From a virus: DNA of 31,039 nucleotides. Position numbers and translations under genes: made by a program. Under the pieces are notes generated by a model. That model did not search any database and was not told the DNA's origin. It saw only the letters and a program-made list of their open reading frames with translations. Below are positions 6,258 to 14,452 of this stretch, in pieces. How positions within the stretch are numbered: position 1 is the stretch's first letter; every line of letters starts with the position of its first letter. Location of the stretch: positions 1 through 31,039 of IMG/VR virus record IMGVR_UViG_3300002514_000036; one strand, written 5' to 3'.

Positions 6258-9059
6258 ATGGCCCCTCCCCCCGAAGACTCCCCAGACCTAGAACAGAGCT
6301 TAAGAGACATTGCAACAGCTTTAGCTGGTCTAACTCCTGTGTTACAGGAGATAGCAGATTCAGAAGTGGAGCAATTGGAGAAGGCTGATGGCTTGGGGAA
6401 AATAAATAAAAAGAGTTATCTTTCATTAGTAAGACAGGCTAAAGCCATTCCTATAGTAGGTAAAGCTGTTACAATGGGATCTCAGGAGATTGTTGCCGCT
6501 GTTAAGGGTAGCATGCAAATGCAGGAGAAAGCTCTTTCTAGAGGATTAAACTTAACCAAGGTTATGGAGCAGCAATCTGCTACTACAACTTATCTAACAG
6601 AAGGCATAACTGGGTATGGGAAAGCTCTTGAGATAGGTTGGGAACAGTTTGCAGCAGGTTCAAGAAGATCCAATAAAGCCACGGATTTACTCCTTGCACA
6701 AACCAAGCTTACAGGAGGCAACTCTCTAAAGTTAATGAAAGAGATGCAGGGATTAACTGCTGGAACTTTAATGTCTAATGAGCAACAAACTAATCTTCAT
6801 AGCTCCATTCAATCTTTAAGCCAAAGATTTGGAATGACTACGGAGGAGTTAGTGGGGGCGATTGGAGAATTAAAAGGTTCCATGAAGATGTATTCTCTTC
6901 TTAATATTGGACCTGAGATTTTAGAAGCGGGTGCTGCAATTGGTGCTGCTCTTGGTCCAGAAATGGCTAAGTCTGGTACTAAATTTTTAGATTCTATGTT
7001 ATCAGCAGAAGGGGCCATTACAGCAGGGATGTTAGGGGTGAGTGCAGACAGGGAAGCTCTTCTGAAAGGTGAAGGGGATGCAACTAGAAATGCCCTGATG
7101 ATGGTTGAATCTGCGGGTAGGGCGGCTCATGATATGTACCAGTCTTATTTGCAGGGCTCAGGAGACCCTGCAATCGCGTACAAGGCTGTTTCTGATGCTC
7201 TTGGTCCTGCTATGGCTGAGGGAGCTATGGTCTATAAGGGGATGAAAGAGGAGGCTGACAGGATGGGCATGACCATGAGCAACTATAGTAAAATGGTTGC
7301 AGAGAGAACTGCTGTTAGTAAGGAATTTGCAACTACTTGGCAATCTATAAAAGATGAAGCGTTTAGTCCTTTAATAGAGAAAATTACTCAAACGGTTGGG
7401 TGGATTACTGAGTTTGTAAAAGCTCATCGTGAATTGACAGTGAGGATCGTCCAAGTTGGAGGAATCCTTGCAATAATTGCAGGGCTTCTAATTGCTGGAT
7501 TAGCAGTACAAAAAGCTAAGGGCATAGCTAAGAGTGTGAAAGGGGCTCTTGGAGGAGATGCGGCTCAGGGTGCTGGTAAGGCTGCTGGTAAGGCTGGTGG
7601 GGGCTTTGGAAAAAGTCTTTCAAGTTTAGGAAAAGGTCTAGCTAATTTAGGAAAAGGAATTGGAGGGGGAGTAGGTGCTTTAATACAAAAAACTCTTCTA
7701 GGGATTGGACAGGGTTTATCTTCTTTAGGAAAAGGGCTTGGAGGAGGAATAGAGGCTTTAATATCTAAATCTCTGAGGGGAATTGCCAAGGGAGTTGGAT
7801 ATTTTGCTAATCCAAAGGTTTTACTGGGTGCATTAGGAATCTTAGCCGTAGGGGCTGCTCTTATTCCTCTAGCCTTTGCCCTAACATTAGTAAAAGATGT
7901 GGGGATAGGAGCTATGTTAGCCTTTGCAGGAGCCCTGGTTGTTTTCGGTTTAGCGGCAGTGGGCTTCGGCTTTATCGCGCCACTCATCGGTGTAGGATCA
8001 TTAGCTATCCTAGGATTAGGACTTGCTCTTATTCCACTAGCGTACTCTTTAAAACTAATAGCTGGGGTGGGGATAGATACAATGTTTGCCTTTGCAGGAG
8101 CCCTGGTTGTTCTAGGTGTTACGGCTGCTGGGTTAGCCTTTATTTCACCTTTTATCATTATGGGGTCAATAGCTATAGCAGCATTAGGACTTGCTCTTCT
8201 TCCTCTAGCAATGGCTATAGCTACTGCCGCACCAGGACTTGAACAATTAGCTGTTGTAATGACTGCATTAGCAGGAGTTTCTATAACGAGTCTTTTCCTA
8301 TTAGGTCCTGCTTTATTCTCTGTTGCAGCAGGATTGTCTGCACTTTCCGCAGGAGGGGCCGTCTCTGGATTCTTCTCCATGTTTACGAAAGGAGATGATC
8401 CTATAGAAAAACTAGTAAAGATGGGAAAAGCTGCTAAACATATTAATAAATTAGTAGACTCTCTTAATAAACTTCCTGCTGCAATAAATGCAACAGCAAC
8501 TGGTTTAGGAAACCTCTCTATGGATGATGTTGAAAAAATGGGAAAAATGGGTGAAGCTGTTAGTAAGGGAGGAACTGCTAGTCATTTCAAGAAAAATAGG
8601 AATCCCTATGTGGAAAGGATACTGCAAAGGGAGTATGCAGATACTGACCGAATGAAATTGAACGATGCGAAAATGAAGGCTGGAATTGGTCCTGGCTTGG
8701 CTGCTCAAAGTGCTTATTCCACAATGAAGAGGAACAGCCCTATGAACCTCTATGGTGATTCCTCTCCTGTATCTAAAGCAGAGAACATAAGAAATCTTCA
8801 GGCAGATATTGCAGAATCTAAGCGTGAGGAGACTTTGTACGAGGATGAATTTATGGTAGAAGTCATTAAAGAGCAAACACAAATGCTTGAGCTAGTACTA
8901 AATAAATTAGTAGAAGGAAATGATCAGAGAGCAGATGGATTAGAGCAAGGGTCTCACAGTATTAATCAAAGAAACCGACAAATAGCTAATAGTAGAGTTT
9001 CTCCTGGTGTAGAAAGACGATCTATGGGACAGGGTTTAGTGGGGAACATTGATGGCTAA
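6258..9059 (+). CDS. tail tape measure protein
   Basis: 933 aa. The protein has a helical N-terminal part, a long Ala/Gly-rich middle with Gly-Lys repeats (residues 464-489 and 490-515, LGKGIGGGVGALI / LGKGLGGGIEALI), then several strongly hydrophobic segments (about 520-700) and a charged C-terminus. This is the usual composition of tape measures that set tail length inside the tube and pass into the host membrane. By the rule of about 1.5 A per residue it would measure a tail of roughly 140 nm. A second tandem repeat of 56 residues lies in the hydrophobic part (FAGALVV at 556 and 612). AGGA seven bases before ATG supports the start. It is followed by LysM-type baseplate proteins, the expected order. 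The large minus-strand reading frames within it are antisense shadows of the Gly/Ala codons. Confidence 0.8.
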   Translation: MAPPPEDSPDLEQSLRDIATALAGLTPVLQEIADSEVEQLEKADGLGKINKKSYLSLVRQAKAIPIVGKAVTMGSQEIVAAVKGSMQMQEKALSRGLNLTKVMEQQSATTTYLTEGITGYGKALEIGWEQFAAGSRRSNKATDLLLAQTKLTGGNSLKLMKEMQGLTAGTLMSNEQQTNLHSSIQSLSQRFGMTTEELVGAIGELKGSMKMYSLLNIGPEILEAGAAIGAALGPEMAKSGTKFLDSMLSAEGAITAGMLGVSADREALLKGEGDATRNALMMVESAGRAAHDMYQSYLQGSGDPAIAYKAVSDALGPAMAEGAMVYKGMKEEADRMGMTMSNYSKMVAERTAVSKEFATTWQSIKDEAFSPLIEKITQTVGWITEFVKAHRELTVRIVQVGGILAIIAGLLIAGLAVQKAKGIAKSVKGALGGDAAQGAGKAAGKAGGGFGKSLSSLGKGLANLGKGIGGGVGALIQKTLLGIGQGLSSLGKGLGGGIEALISKSLRGIAKGVGYFANPKVLLGALGILAVGAALIPLAFALTLVKDVGIGAMLAFAGALVVFGLAAVGFGFIAPLIGVGSLAILGLGLALIPLAYSLKLIAGVGIDTMFAFAGALVVLGVTAAGLAFISPFIIMGSIAIAALGLALLPLAMAIATAAPGLEQLAVVMTALAGVSITSLFLLGPALFSVAAGLSALSAGGAVSGFFSMFTKGDDPIEKLVKMGKAAKHINKLVDSLNKLPAAINATATGLGNLSMDDVEKMGKMGEAVSKGGTASHFKKNRNPYVERILQREYADTDRMKLNDAKMKAGIGPGLAAQSAYSTMKRNSPMNLYGDSSPVSKAENIRNLQADIAESKREETLYEDEFMVEVIKEQTQMLELVLNKLVEGNDQRADGLEQGSHSINQRNRQIANSRVSPGVERRSMGQGLVGNIDG
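7647..8111 (+). repeat. tandem in-frame repeats in the tape measure gene
   Basis: Two repeat types. A 78-base (26-codon) unit occurs twice from 7647. A 168-base (56-codon) unit is marked by an identical 23-mer core (CCTTTGCAGGAGCCCTGGTT plus GTT) at 7921-7943 and 8089-8111. The near-identity at DNA level of the 56-codon core suggests a recent duplication; gain or loss of units would change tail length in whole steps. Confidence 0.7.
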
Positions 9060-9993
9060 TTTAGATACTTACGGAAAAATGTTTCATAGTCGAGCAATGG
9101 ATCAACGGTCTCGTATCGTTTTCCATTATGGAGGAGATCCAGAACCTCTTATCTTTTTGCCCTTCTATGAAAATCCCACTATTACAGAAACTCAAAGTGC
9201 TAACTATGCTGAGTATAATCCTGTTGGAAGAGCAGGAAGTTTGTTTGCTTATACAGGAGCGTCTTCCAGAAAGATAAAGGTTAAGATGCATTTTACTTTG
9301 CCCCACTTAGCAATGCATGAGATGGGAATTAATAGGTTTACGAGAGTCTTTGCTAACTCTGGAAAGGAGTCTGAGAAATTGTTGTTTACTCAAAACGCAA
9401 AATTTTCTTCAATGCAAAAAAAAGGTGACGCTGCAAATTCTTTATCCAAGGCTGTAGAAAAAGTTTACTTGTCTATACTAGCAGAATCAGAAGGATCCTT
9501 TTTAAATAATGCTCAACTATCTACTCTTTATGGAAACCAAGCTACCCAAGCGGTCCTGAATTCGGTATTAGGACCTCTTGGAGCTAATGTTGATTTACCT
9601 GAATCTGCTGTAACTGAAATACATAAAGTTATTGATACTCTTTTATTCTTTATAGCTCTTTTAAGAACTTCTGTTACTAATAAGGCTACTAATCCTTTGT
9701 ATGGTCCTCCTCTACTAAGATTAGATTTTGGAACCCTGTATCAAAGTGTTCCTTGTATCTGTAAATCCTATAATCTATCTTGGGAAGAGGAAGCGGGGTA
9801 TCATTTAGAAACCCTTACCCCCAGACGCTTAACGGTGGCTCTAACTTTAGAAGAGGTGAGGGTGGGGGATTTCGGACAGTACGAACCTGCAAAATTTTTA
9901 ACGAGAGATAATCTTGCAGGATGGGAGAGTGCTATAAATTCACCCTACACAACAGATCCTCTCCCAGAACAGGGCTTTTGGTCTGAAGGTTAA
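9052..9993 (+). CDS. baseplate/tail tube initiator-like protein
   Basis: 313 aa. The N-terminal half carries the block LPFYENPTITETQSANYAEY followed by NPVGRAGSLFAYTGASSRKI, which I associate with the N-terminal domain of LysM-bearing baseplate proteins in contractile-tail phages (tube initiator or hub adaptor). These connect the tape measure, tail tube and hub. The middle (residues 110-210) is helical; the C-terminal part has beta strands, ending with LTVALTLEEVRVGDF. The start is ATG 9052, with GGGG eight bases upstream; a TTG one codon earlier (9049) is less likely. It overlaps the tape measure stop by eight bases. The next gene supplies the LysM module as a separate protein. A gp48/gp54-like role in T4 terms is possible, but not shown by sequence. 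Confidence 0.65.
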   Translation: MANLDTYGKMFHSRAMDQRSRIVFHYGGDPEPLIFLPFYENPTITETQSANYAEYNPVGRAGSLFAYTGASSRKIKVKMHFTLPHLAMHEMGINRFTRVFANSGKESEKLLFTQNAKFSSMQKKGDAANSLSKAVEKVYLSILAESEGSFLNNAQLSTLYGNQATQAVLNSVLGPLGANVDLPESAVTEIHKVIDTLLFFIALLRTSVTNKATNPLYGPPLLRLDFGTLYQSVPCICKSYNLSWEEEAGYHLETLTPRRLTVALTLEEVRVGDFGQYEPAKFLTRDNLAGWESAINSPYTTDPLPEQGFWSEG

Positions 9994-9996
9994 AAT

Positions 9997-10308
9997 ATGC
10001 AAAATAAATATCCTGGAAATAGAAGTGGTTTTGGATATGTAACTATATCCCACAAAGGAGTTCGTATTCCTACTAGCGTTGGTAGTACTCAATATGAAAA
10101 TACTTTTGGAGGAAGTGGGAGTAGTCGATCTTTTAAAGGTCTTTCTGGTAAAATACCCGCTGGATATGAGCATAGACCCGACCTAATTTCTAATCTGTAT
10201 TTAGATACTCCAGCAGCGTGGTGGATAGTTTGCGAAAGAAATTCGGCATTTGATGTGTTCGAAGCGTTAAATACTGGAGATCCTATTAGAATCCCTATAA
10301 GCCTATAA
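9997..10308 (+). CDS. LysM-like baseplate protein, T4 gp53-like
   Basis: 103 aa. The C-terminal half has the LysM-like layout of T4 gp53 and relatives: RPDLISNLYLDTPAAWWIVC then ERNSAFDVFEALNTGDPIRI, that is, a first helix, a WW pair, an N in the turn, and a final P-x-R-I-P strand. In T4, gp53 clamps neighbouring wedges together to close the baseplate. The N-terminal 50 residues are Gly/Ser-rich and probably extended (FGGSGSSRSF). AAGG lies seven bases before the ATG. It sits between the tube initiator-like and hub genes, consistent with an inner-baseplate part. Confidence 0.75.
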   Translation: MQNKYPGNRSGFGYVTISHKGVRIPTSVGSTQYENTFGGSGSSRSFKGLSGKIPAGYEHRPDLISNLYLDTPAAWWIVCERNSAFDVFEALNTGDPIRIPISL

Positions 10309-10315
10309 TATAAAT

Positions 10316-13156
10316 ATGCAAGTTGTTCCCACAGTAAACATTGTCATGTCTTATGACCCTGAAGTTATGATTAAATTTCAGGAAATGGGATCTTTAGAAG
10401 CGTTTAAAATATATAAAGATCAACAGGAAGCCTTTAGACTACAGGCTCAACTAGGTTTAAATCTTATTGGTTCTACTATAACCTCTAATCCTCAAACCTA
10501 TATTTTTAATAATGCCCCTGGATCTACTTTTATTTCCCTTAACCATTCAGTAGGTGGGGAAGCATCAGACGCTCTTGTAGAGATAGAACTCATGGACCCT
10601 CAGGGAGTCTTTGAACAGGCTATGTTGGATAACACCGTAGAAGGAATTTTGGATATTAAAAGTAATCCAGTGGGTAGAAATCTTCTTAAAAAGAAAAATG
10701 ATCTAGTTTTTCAAGAATCTCTTAGAACCAAACTAAAAAAAGAAGAGAGGCGATTAAACAATATTGATGGTTCTGCTGAAAAACTAAAAAAACTAGCTAA
10801 CGAATTAGCAGCCGTAGAAGATAAAATTGGGGAAGAGGAAACATTATTTTCTAAAGGTACAGGGCTACAGGGGGAGGTAGAAGCGGGAGAAGCTATTAAT
10901 GAGAACGATGCCGCTATTGAGATCCTCAATAAACAGTTAGCAACAGCCACTACACAATTTCAAAGACCTATTTATATTACTTATGGTTGTGGAGATGACT
11001 TGATAGACTGGGCTCCTGTACACTGTTATGGAAGAATTATAGGGGTTGATTATTCTTTTGCTGGGCCAGAGCCCCGCACTCTAAAATTGAAATTTGCTGG
11101 GATAAGTGCGCACCCTAATGCTGTGCAGGGAATGGGAGTTAAACCTTTTGGATCCTTATTTACAAAGGGTCTTGTTACAAAGGGAGAGTCCTATCGAATA
11201 TTTAATAAGGATGCAGCCAAAGCTTATGCTGATAAATATAAAGAGATCTATAAAGCCAACAATCAAGTAGAAGGAGTTTCTCCTGACATTGATACCGATG
11301 CTTATGCTGAAGAAGATATTGATTATTACTTGGGACGGCCCAATAGACCAAGTTTTCATAAAGTAGTAAAAGATGCTATAACACAGTTTATTAAAAACGG
11401 TACAAACTATGATAATGTTTTAGTTTGTTTTCCTGATTTAGATAAGCATCTTAAGAAGTATTTAGAGGACTGTGTTAATAGTGCTAGTTGGAGAGCCCCT
11501 GATTGGATAAAAAGGGATACTACAATTGATGTTGATTTTGAGGTAGATTATCTTAAGGGATTTGGTGAGGCTTTAGAGGGAATTGGGATGAAGTTGTGTC
11601 AAACCACTGAGTCTTCTATGAATCCAGGAGTTCATTCCTCCAACGGACCTGTGGGGGAGAATACTTTTGAAAATTTAGAAGAGTGTGAATGTGTAGAAGA
11701 TGTTGGAGATTGGTTTGAGAGTAAAAATATTAAAGCAGTTATGGAATGTGATTACGTTTCCCAGACCTTTCTAGAAAAACTATCAGCAGTTGGAAAAGCG
11801 ATTCAAAATAAAATTGAAGAGTTTGCCCCAGACGACTCTCCACCAAAAATGGATTTTCTAACACAAGTAAAAGGAGAAACAGATTTTGAGTTATTAAGAA
11901 TTATGCATAGATCGGGATTAATAAACACTCCAGCAGAACCCTTACTTTATTGGGGAGATAATGTTTTTATTAATAACTTTCTGGAAGCTAGAATGCTGGA
12001 ATATAGCAGTCAACAAATGGCTCAGGAGTTTGGTTTAGATACATCTGAGAATCTCAAAGATAAGGAGCCTACACTGAGTCAGGATAATATTGAGTGGTTT
12101 ACTGAAACCAAAATGGTACAAACTGTCCATCCTTTAGATGTTATTGATGGATTAGATATTGGCTATATGAAGAATGTAATAGACTTAGTATATCCCATAC
12201 CGTGGATTGGTCCTTTTGGTCCTATGAATAGTGGGGATCTTGAGGAGGCTCTAGCTCTTACAGAAGATACCAATTTAGAGAGTAACAGTCTTGCTAGTTT
12301 GAAAAAGAACCAGCCTTTACAATCGTCACGAATGCCAGTATTTACTTTTGGGGTAAAGAATCCTAATGTTCTTGGTGTAGATATTGATATTGATGGAATT
12401 TATTTCGCAGCTATGAGTACAGGAGCAGCAGGCTCCCTTCCAGGACAAGCGAAGGTGGCTGGAATTGTTCCAAAAGATTTCGCAGGAACTTATACGGCAA
12501 TGTTCCAAAAAATGGCTAATTTAGATTTAGCTGATAAAGATAAAGATAATGTGCCTAAGGGTTTTTGGAAACTGATTGAACCTTATTATGATGCGGATTG
12601 GTGGAATGGGGATGATGTTCAGGACTTTGATGAGTGGAATACTATTTTTAATAGTTTGGGAGAAAAAGATTTTGTAGATATAAAGGATATGACTTTTGAG
12701 GGAGACGCCCAAAAAGATAAATTTAAAATATTTATGTGGAAAGCCTTCTCTGCTCTTTTTACTCAACCAGATCCTATTCCTTTATCAACTAAAAATATGC
12801 CAGGAAATGCCCCCTCTAAGCCCTTTATAACTCATAGTATGAAGGTTGCTGATAAAATTACTAATTCAGCAATGACAGGGAGGGTTACAACTCTTCCACT
12901 TTTTAATCTTGCTAGTATGAGAAGAGTGATGAATAGAGCTTGTCTATTATACTGTGTAGAACCGCAGTTTACGAAAGCCGTATCAGAAAGCGGTTCTATT
13001 AATAAGCCCTCAACTTGGTTTAGCGGTATTTATAATCTTTTTAGTTTTAAGCACACTATAAGTGCGGATACGGTTGAGTCAGAATTTTTAATCGTAAAAG
13101 GAGCAGGAAAAGGGGCTGCACTAATTAAAGAAGATAAAGAGGTTTACGAGACATAA
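10316..13156 (+). CDS. baseplate hub protein (gp27/gpD-like) with a helical insertion
   Basis: 946 aa, very large for a hub. The N-terminal part has the beta-barrel style of hub proteins: TFISLNHSVGGEASDALVEI, LMDPQGVFE, then after a break PIYITYGCGDDLIDWAPVHC and YGRIIGVDYSFAGPEPRTLK, the usual 'y-G-x-I/f' strand order. Between residues about 124 and 212 a highly charged helical stretch (KKEERRLNNI, AEKLKKLANELAAVEDK) interrupts the barrel and should form a coiled-coil hairpin. The C-terminal two thirds, with many acidic loops, I do not recognise. Immediately downstream is the spike, the natural partner of a gp27-like trimer. No SD is seen; TATAATATAAAT precedes the ATG and overlaps the previous stop. 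Confidence 0.7.
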   Translation: MQVVPTVNIVMSYDPEVMIKFQEMGSLEAFKIYKDQQEAFRLQAQLGLNLIGSTITSNPQTYIFNNAPGSTFISLNHSVGGEASDALVEIELMDPQGVFEQAMLDNTVEGILDIKSNPVGRNLLKKKNDLVFQESLRTKLKKEERRLNNIDGSAEKLKKLANELAAVEDKIGEEETLFSKGTGLQGEVEAGEAINENDAAIEILNKQLATATTQFQRPIYITYGCGDDLIDWAPVHCYGRIIGVDYSFAGPEPRTLKLKFAGISAHPNAVQGMGVKPFGSLFTKGLVTKGESYRIFNKDAAKAYADKYKEIYKANNQVEGVSPDIDTDAYAEEDIDYYLGRPNRPSFHKVVKDAITQFIKNGTNYDNVLVCFPDLDKHLKKYLEDCVNSASWRAPDWIKRDTTIDVDFEVDYLKGFGEALEGIGMKLCQTTESSMNPGVHSSNGPVGENTFENLEECECVEDVGDWFESKNIKAVMECDYVSQTFLEKLSAVGKAIQNKIEEFAPDDSPPKMDFLTQVKGETDFELLRIMHRSGLINTPAEPLLYWGDNVFINNFLEARMLEYSSQQMAQEFGLDTSENLKDKEPTLSQDNIEWFTETKMVQTVHPLDVIDGLDIGYMKNVIDLVYPIPWIGPFGPMNSGDLEEALALTEDTNLESNSLASLKKNQPLQSSRMPVFTFGVKNPNVLGVDIDIDGIYFAAMSTGAAGSLPGQAKVAGIVPKDFAGTYTAMFQKMANLDLADKDKDNVPKGFWKLIEPYYDADWWNGDDVQDFDEWNTIFNSLGEKDFVDIKDMTFEGDAQKDKFKIFMWKAFSALFTQPDPIPLSTKNMPGNAPSKPFITHSMKVADKITNSAMTGRVTTLPLFNLASMRRVMNRACLLYCVEPQFTKAVSESGSINKPSTWFSGIYNLFSFKHTISADTVESEFLIVKGAGKGAALIKEDKEVYET

Positions 13157-13157
13157 A

Positions 13158-14444
13158 ATGACACTTAGATTAAAAATAGGAACTGTAAAGAGTAAGGCTG
13201 ATGTTACCAGAACGGGTGTCTTCCAAGTTGCATTTAAATTAGATCAAACGGAAGATGTGAGATATGTCACCCCTTATGGCAATAGTCAGCAAGGATTTAT
13301 AGCAATACCTCCAGCGGGCAGCCAAGTTTTATGCTTGTATGAGGATTCAGTAAATCTTGAGGGAGATGAGCTTAGAGGAACTTTTTATATAGGTTCTGTA
13401 ATGGGGGCTATTACAGGTCTTAATAAGGATGTACCTTTAGATATTTCTGAGTTACCTCAGGCTGCGGAAGATTTTATATCTTATGTAGAAAAAGATAAGC
13501 CTGGATTAGCAGGACCAAATATTCCAGAGGGGATGTTCCCTGAAATGACAGAAGATCAGAAGGGTTCGTGGCCTCGGAGGTTCCAAGATATGTATGATGG
13601 AAAGGGAATTACACCAGAAGCTATTGGTATTACGAACTATGGAGGAGATGCTTTTAAAATTTCAGAAAGATATAACTCTACTGAAAGATCCAAGCAGCCC
13701 TTTCAAGATTTTAGAGTTGGGATCATGAGTGGAAACGGGAAACGGATTGAGGCTGTTGACAGTCCCATTGTAGATGGGATTGTTATGACAAACGAACACA
13801 GGGGTAAGGACTTCTTTATTTGGAGTAGTGGTATGAGTGCCCAAAGCCCCTTTGCTCAAGGAGAGTACCATATGAGAACTCATGGTCCTGTGAACATGTA
13901 TACGCTCATGAATAGGTTTCATATTTGGGTAGAGGATGGTCTTAATGTAGAGATTGAAAATAAATCTACTTCATCTAAATCCTATGGTGGAGGAATCAAC
14001 TGTGATGGAAGAACGGATGGGGCTGGAAACCCCTCTACTGGGTTAGGAGATCCTGGTGCTGGGGGGTATAAGGCTAGTAGACAGGGAGTTTTTGGAAACG
14101 AAAGTACGGGCTGCATTCAATTACTGTCTCACCATAACAACATATCTCTAAGTGCTTTAGAACAGGATTCAGTTGTCCATATACATACCCCAGGACCTCA
14201 TAGCAGGGTGATTGTAGAATCAGGAGGAACAGTAGATATAGTAGCAAATAAAAAGATTACACTTCAGAGTGATCTAGAAGTAGAAATTAACGCCCCTTTG
14301 GTACAACTTAATGGATCGACCGAAGTAGAAATTAATGGAAAGGAAGTAGATATTAATGGTGGGGCCGTACATATAGATGGTGGCCCTTATATCTATTTAA
14401 ATGATGACGCAGACGGTGCGAATAGCGGAGGGTATACTCCTTAG
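13158..14444 (+). CDS. central tail spike, gp5/VgrG-like, without lysozyme domain
   Basis: 428 aa. Residues 1-95 look like the OB-fold of gp5/VgrG spikes (RLKIGTVKSKADVTRTGVFQ, then AIPPAGSQVLCLYED). The C-terminal 80 residues are a triple-stranded beta-helix with short alternating repeats: VDIVANKKITLQS, LEVEINAPLVQLNG, TEVEINGKEVDINGG, AVHIDGGPYIYLN. This forms the membrane-piercing needle at the tip of the tail tube. T4 gp5 carries a lysozyme domain between these parts; here the middle (about 130-330) shows no such motif and instead a Gly/Asp-rich stretch (near 275-300). It follows the hub gene with one base between. No PAAR tip protein was seen in the window. Confidence 0.85.
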   Translation: MTLRLKIGTVKSKADVTRTGVFQVAFKLDQTEDVRYVTPYGNSQQGFIAIPPAGSQVLCLYEDSVNLEGDELRGTFYIGSVMGAITGLNKDVPLDISELPQAAEDFISYVEKDKPGLAGPNIPEGMFPEMTEDQKGSWPRRFQDMYDGKGITPEAIGITNYGGDAFKISERYNSTERSKQPFQDFRVGIMSGNGKRIEAVDSPIVDGIVMTNEHRGKDFFIWSSGMSAQSPFAQGEYHMRTHGPVNMYTLMNRFHIWVEDGLNVEIENKSTSSKSYGGGINCDGRTDGAGNPSTGLGDPGAGGYKASRQGVFGNESTGCIQLLSHHNNISLSALEQDSVVHIHTPGPHSRVIVESGGTVDIVANKKITLQSDLEVEINAPLVQLNGSTEVEINGKEVDINGGAVHIDGGPYIYLNDDADGANSGGYTP

Positions 14445-14452
14445 GAACTAAT

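Noticed and set aside
7565-8380. A 271-aa minus-strand reading frame inside the tape measure gene
   Set aside because: Pro/Ala-rich antisense of Gly/Ala codons; no SD, no motif, fully covered by a well supported gene.
10309-10316. TATAAATA resembling a T4 late promoter, with further copies near 20168, 23445 and 28618
   Set aside because: The first overlaps the ATG of the hub gene and the others are inside genes; expected by chance in AT-rich DNA.
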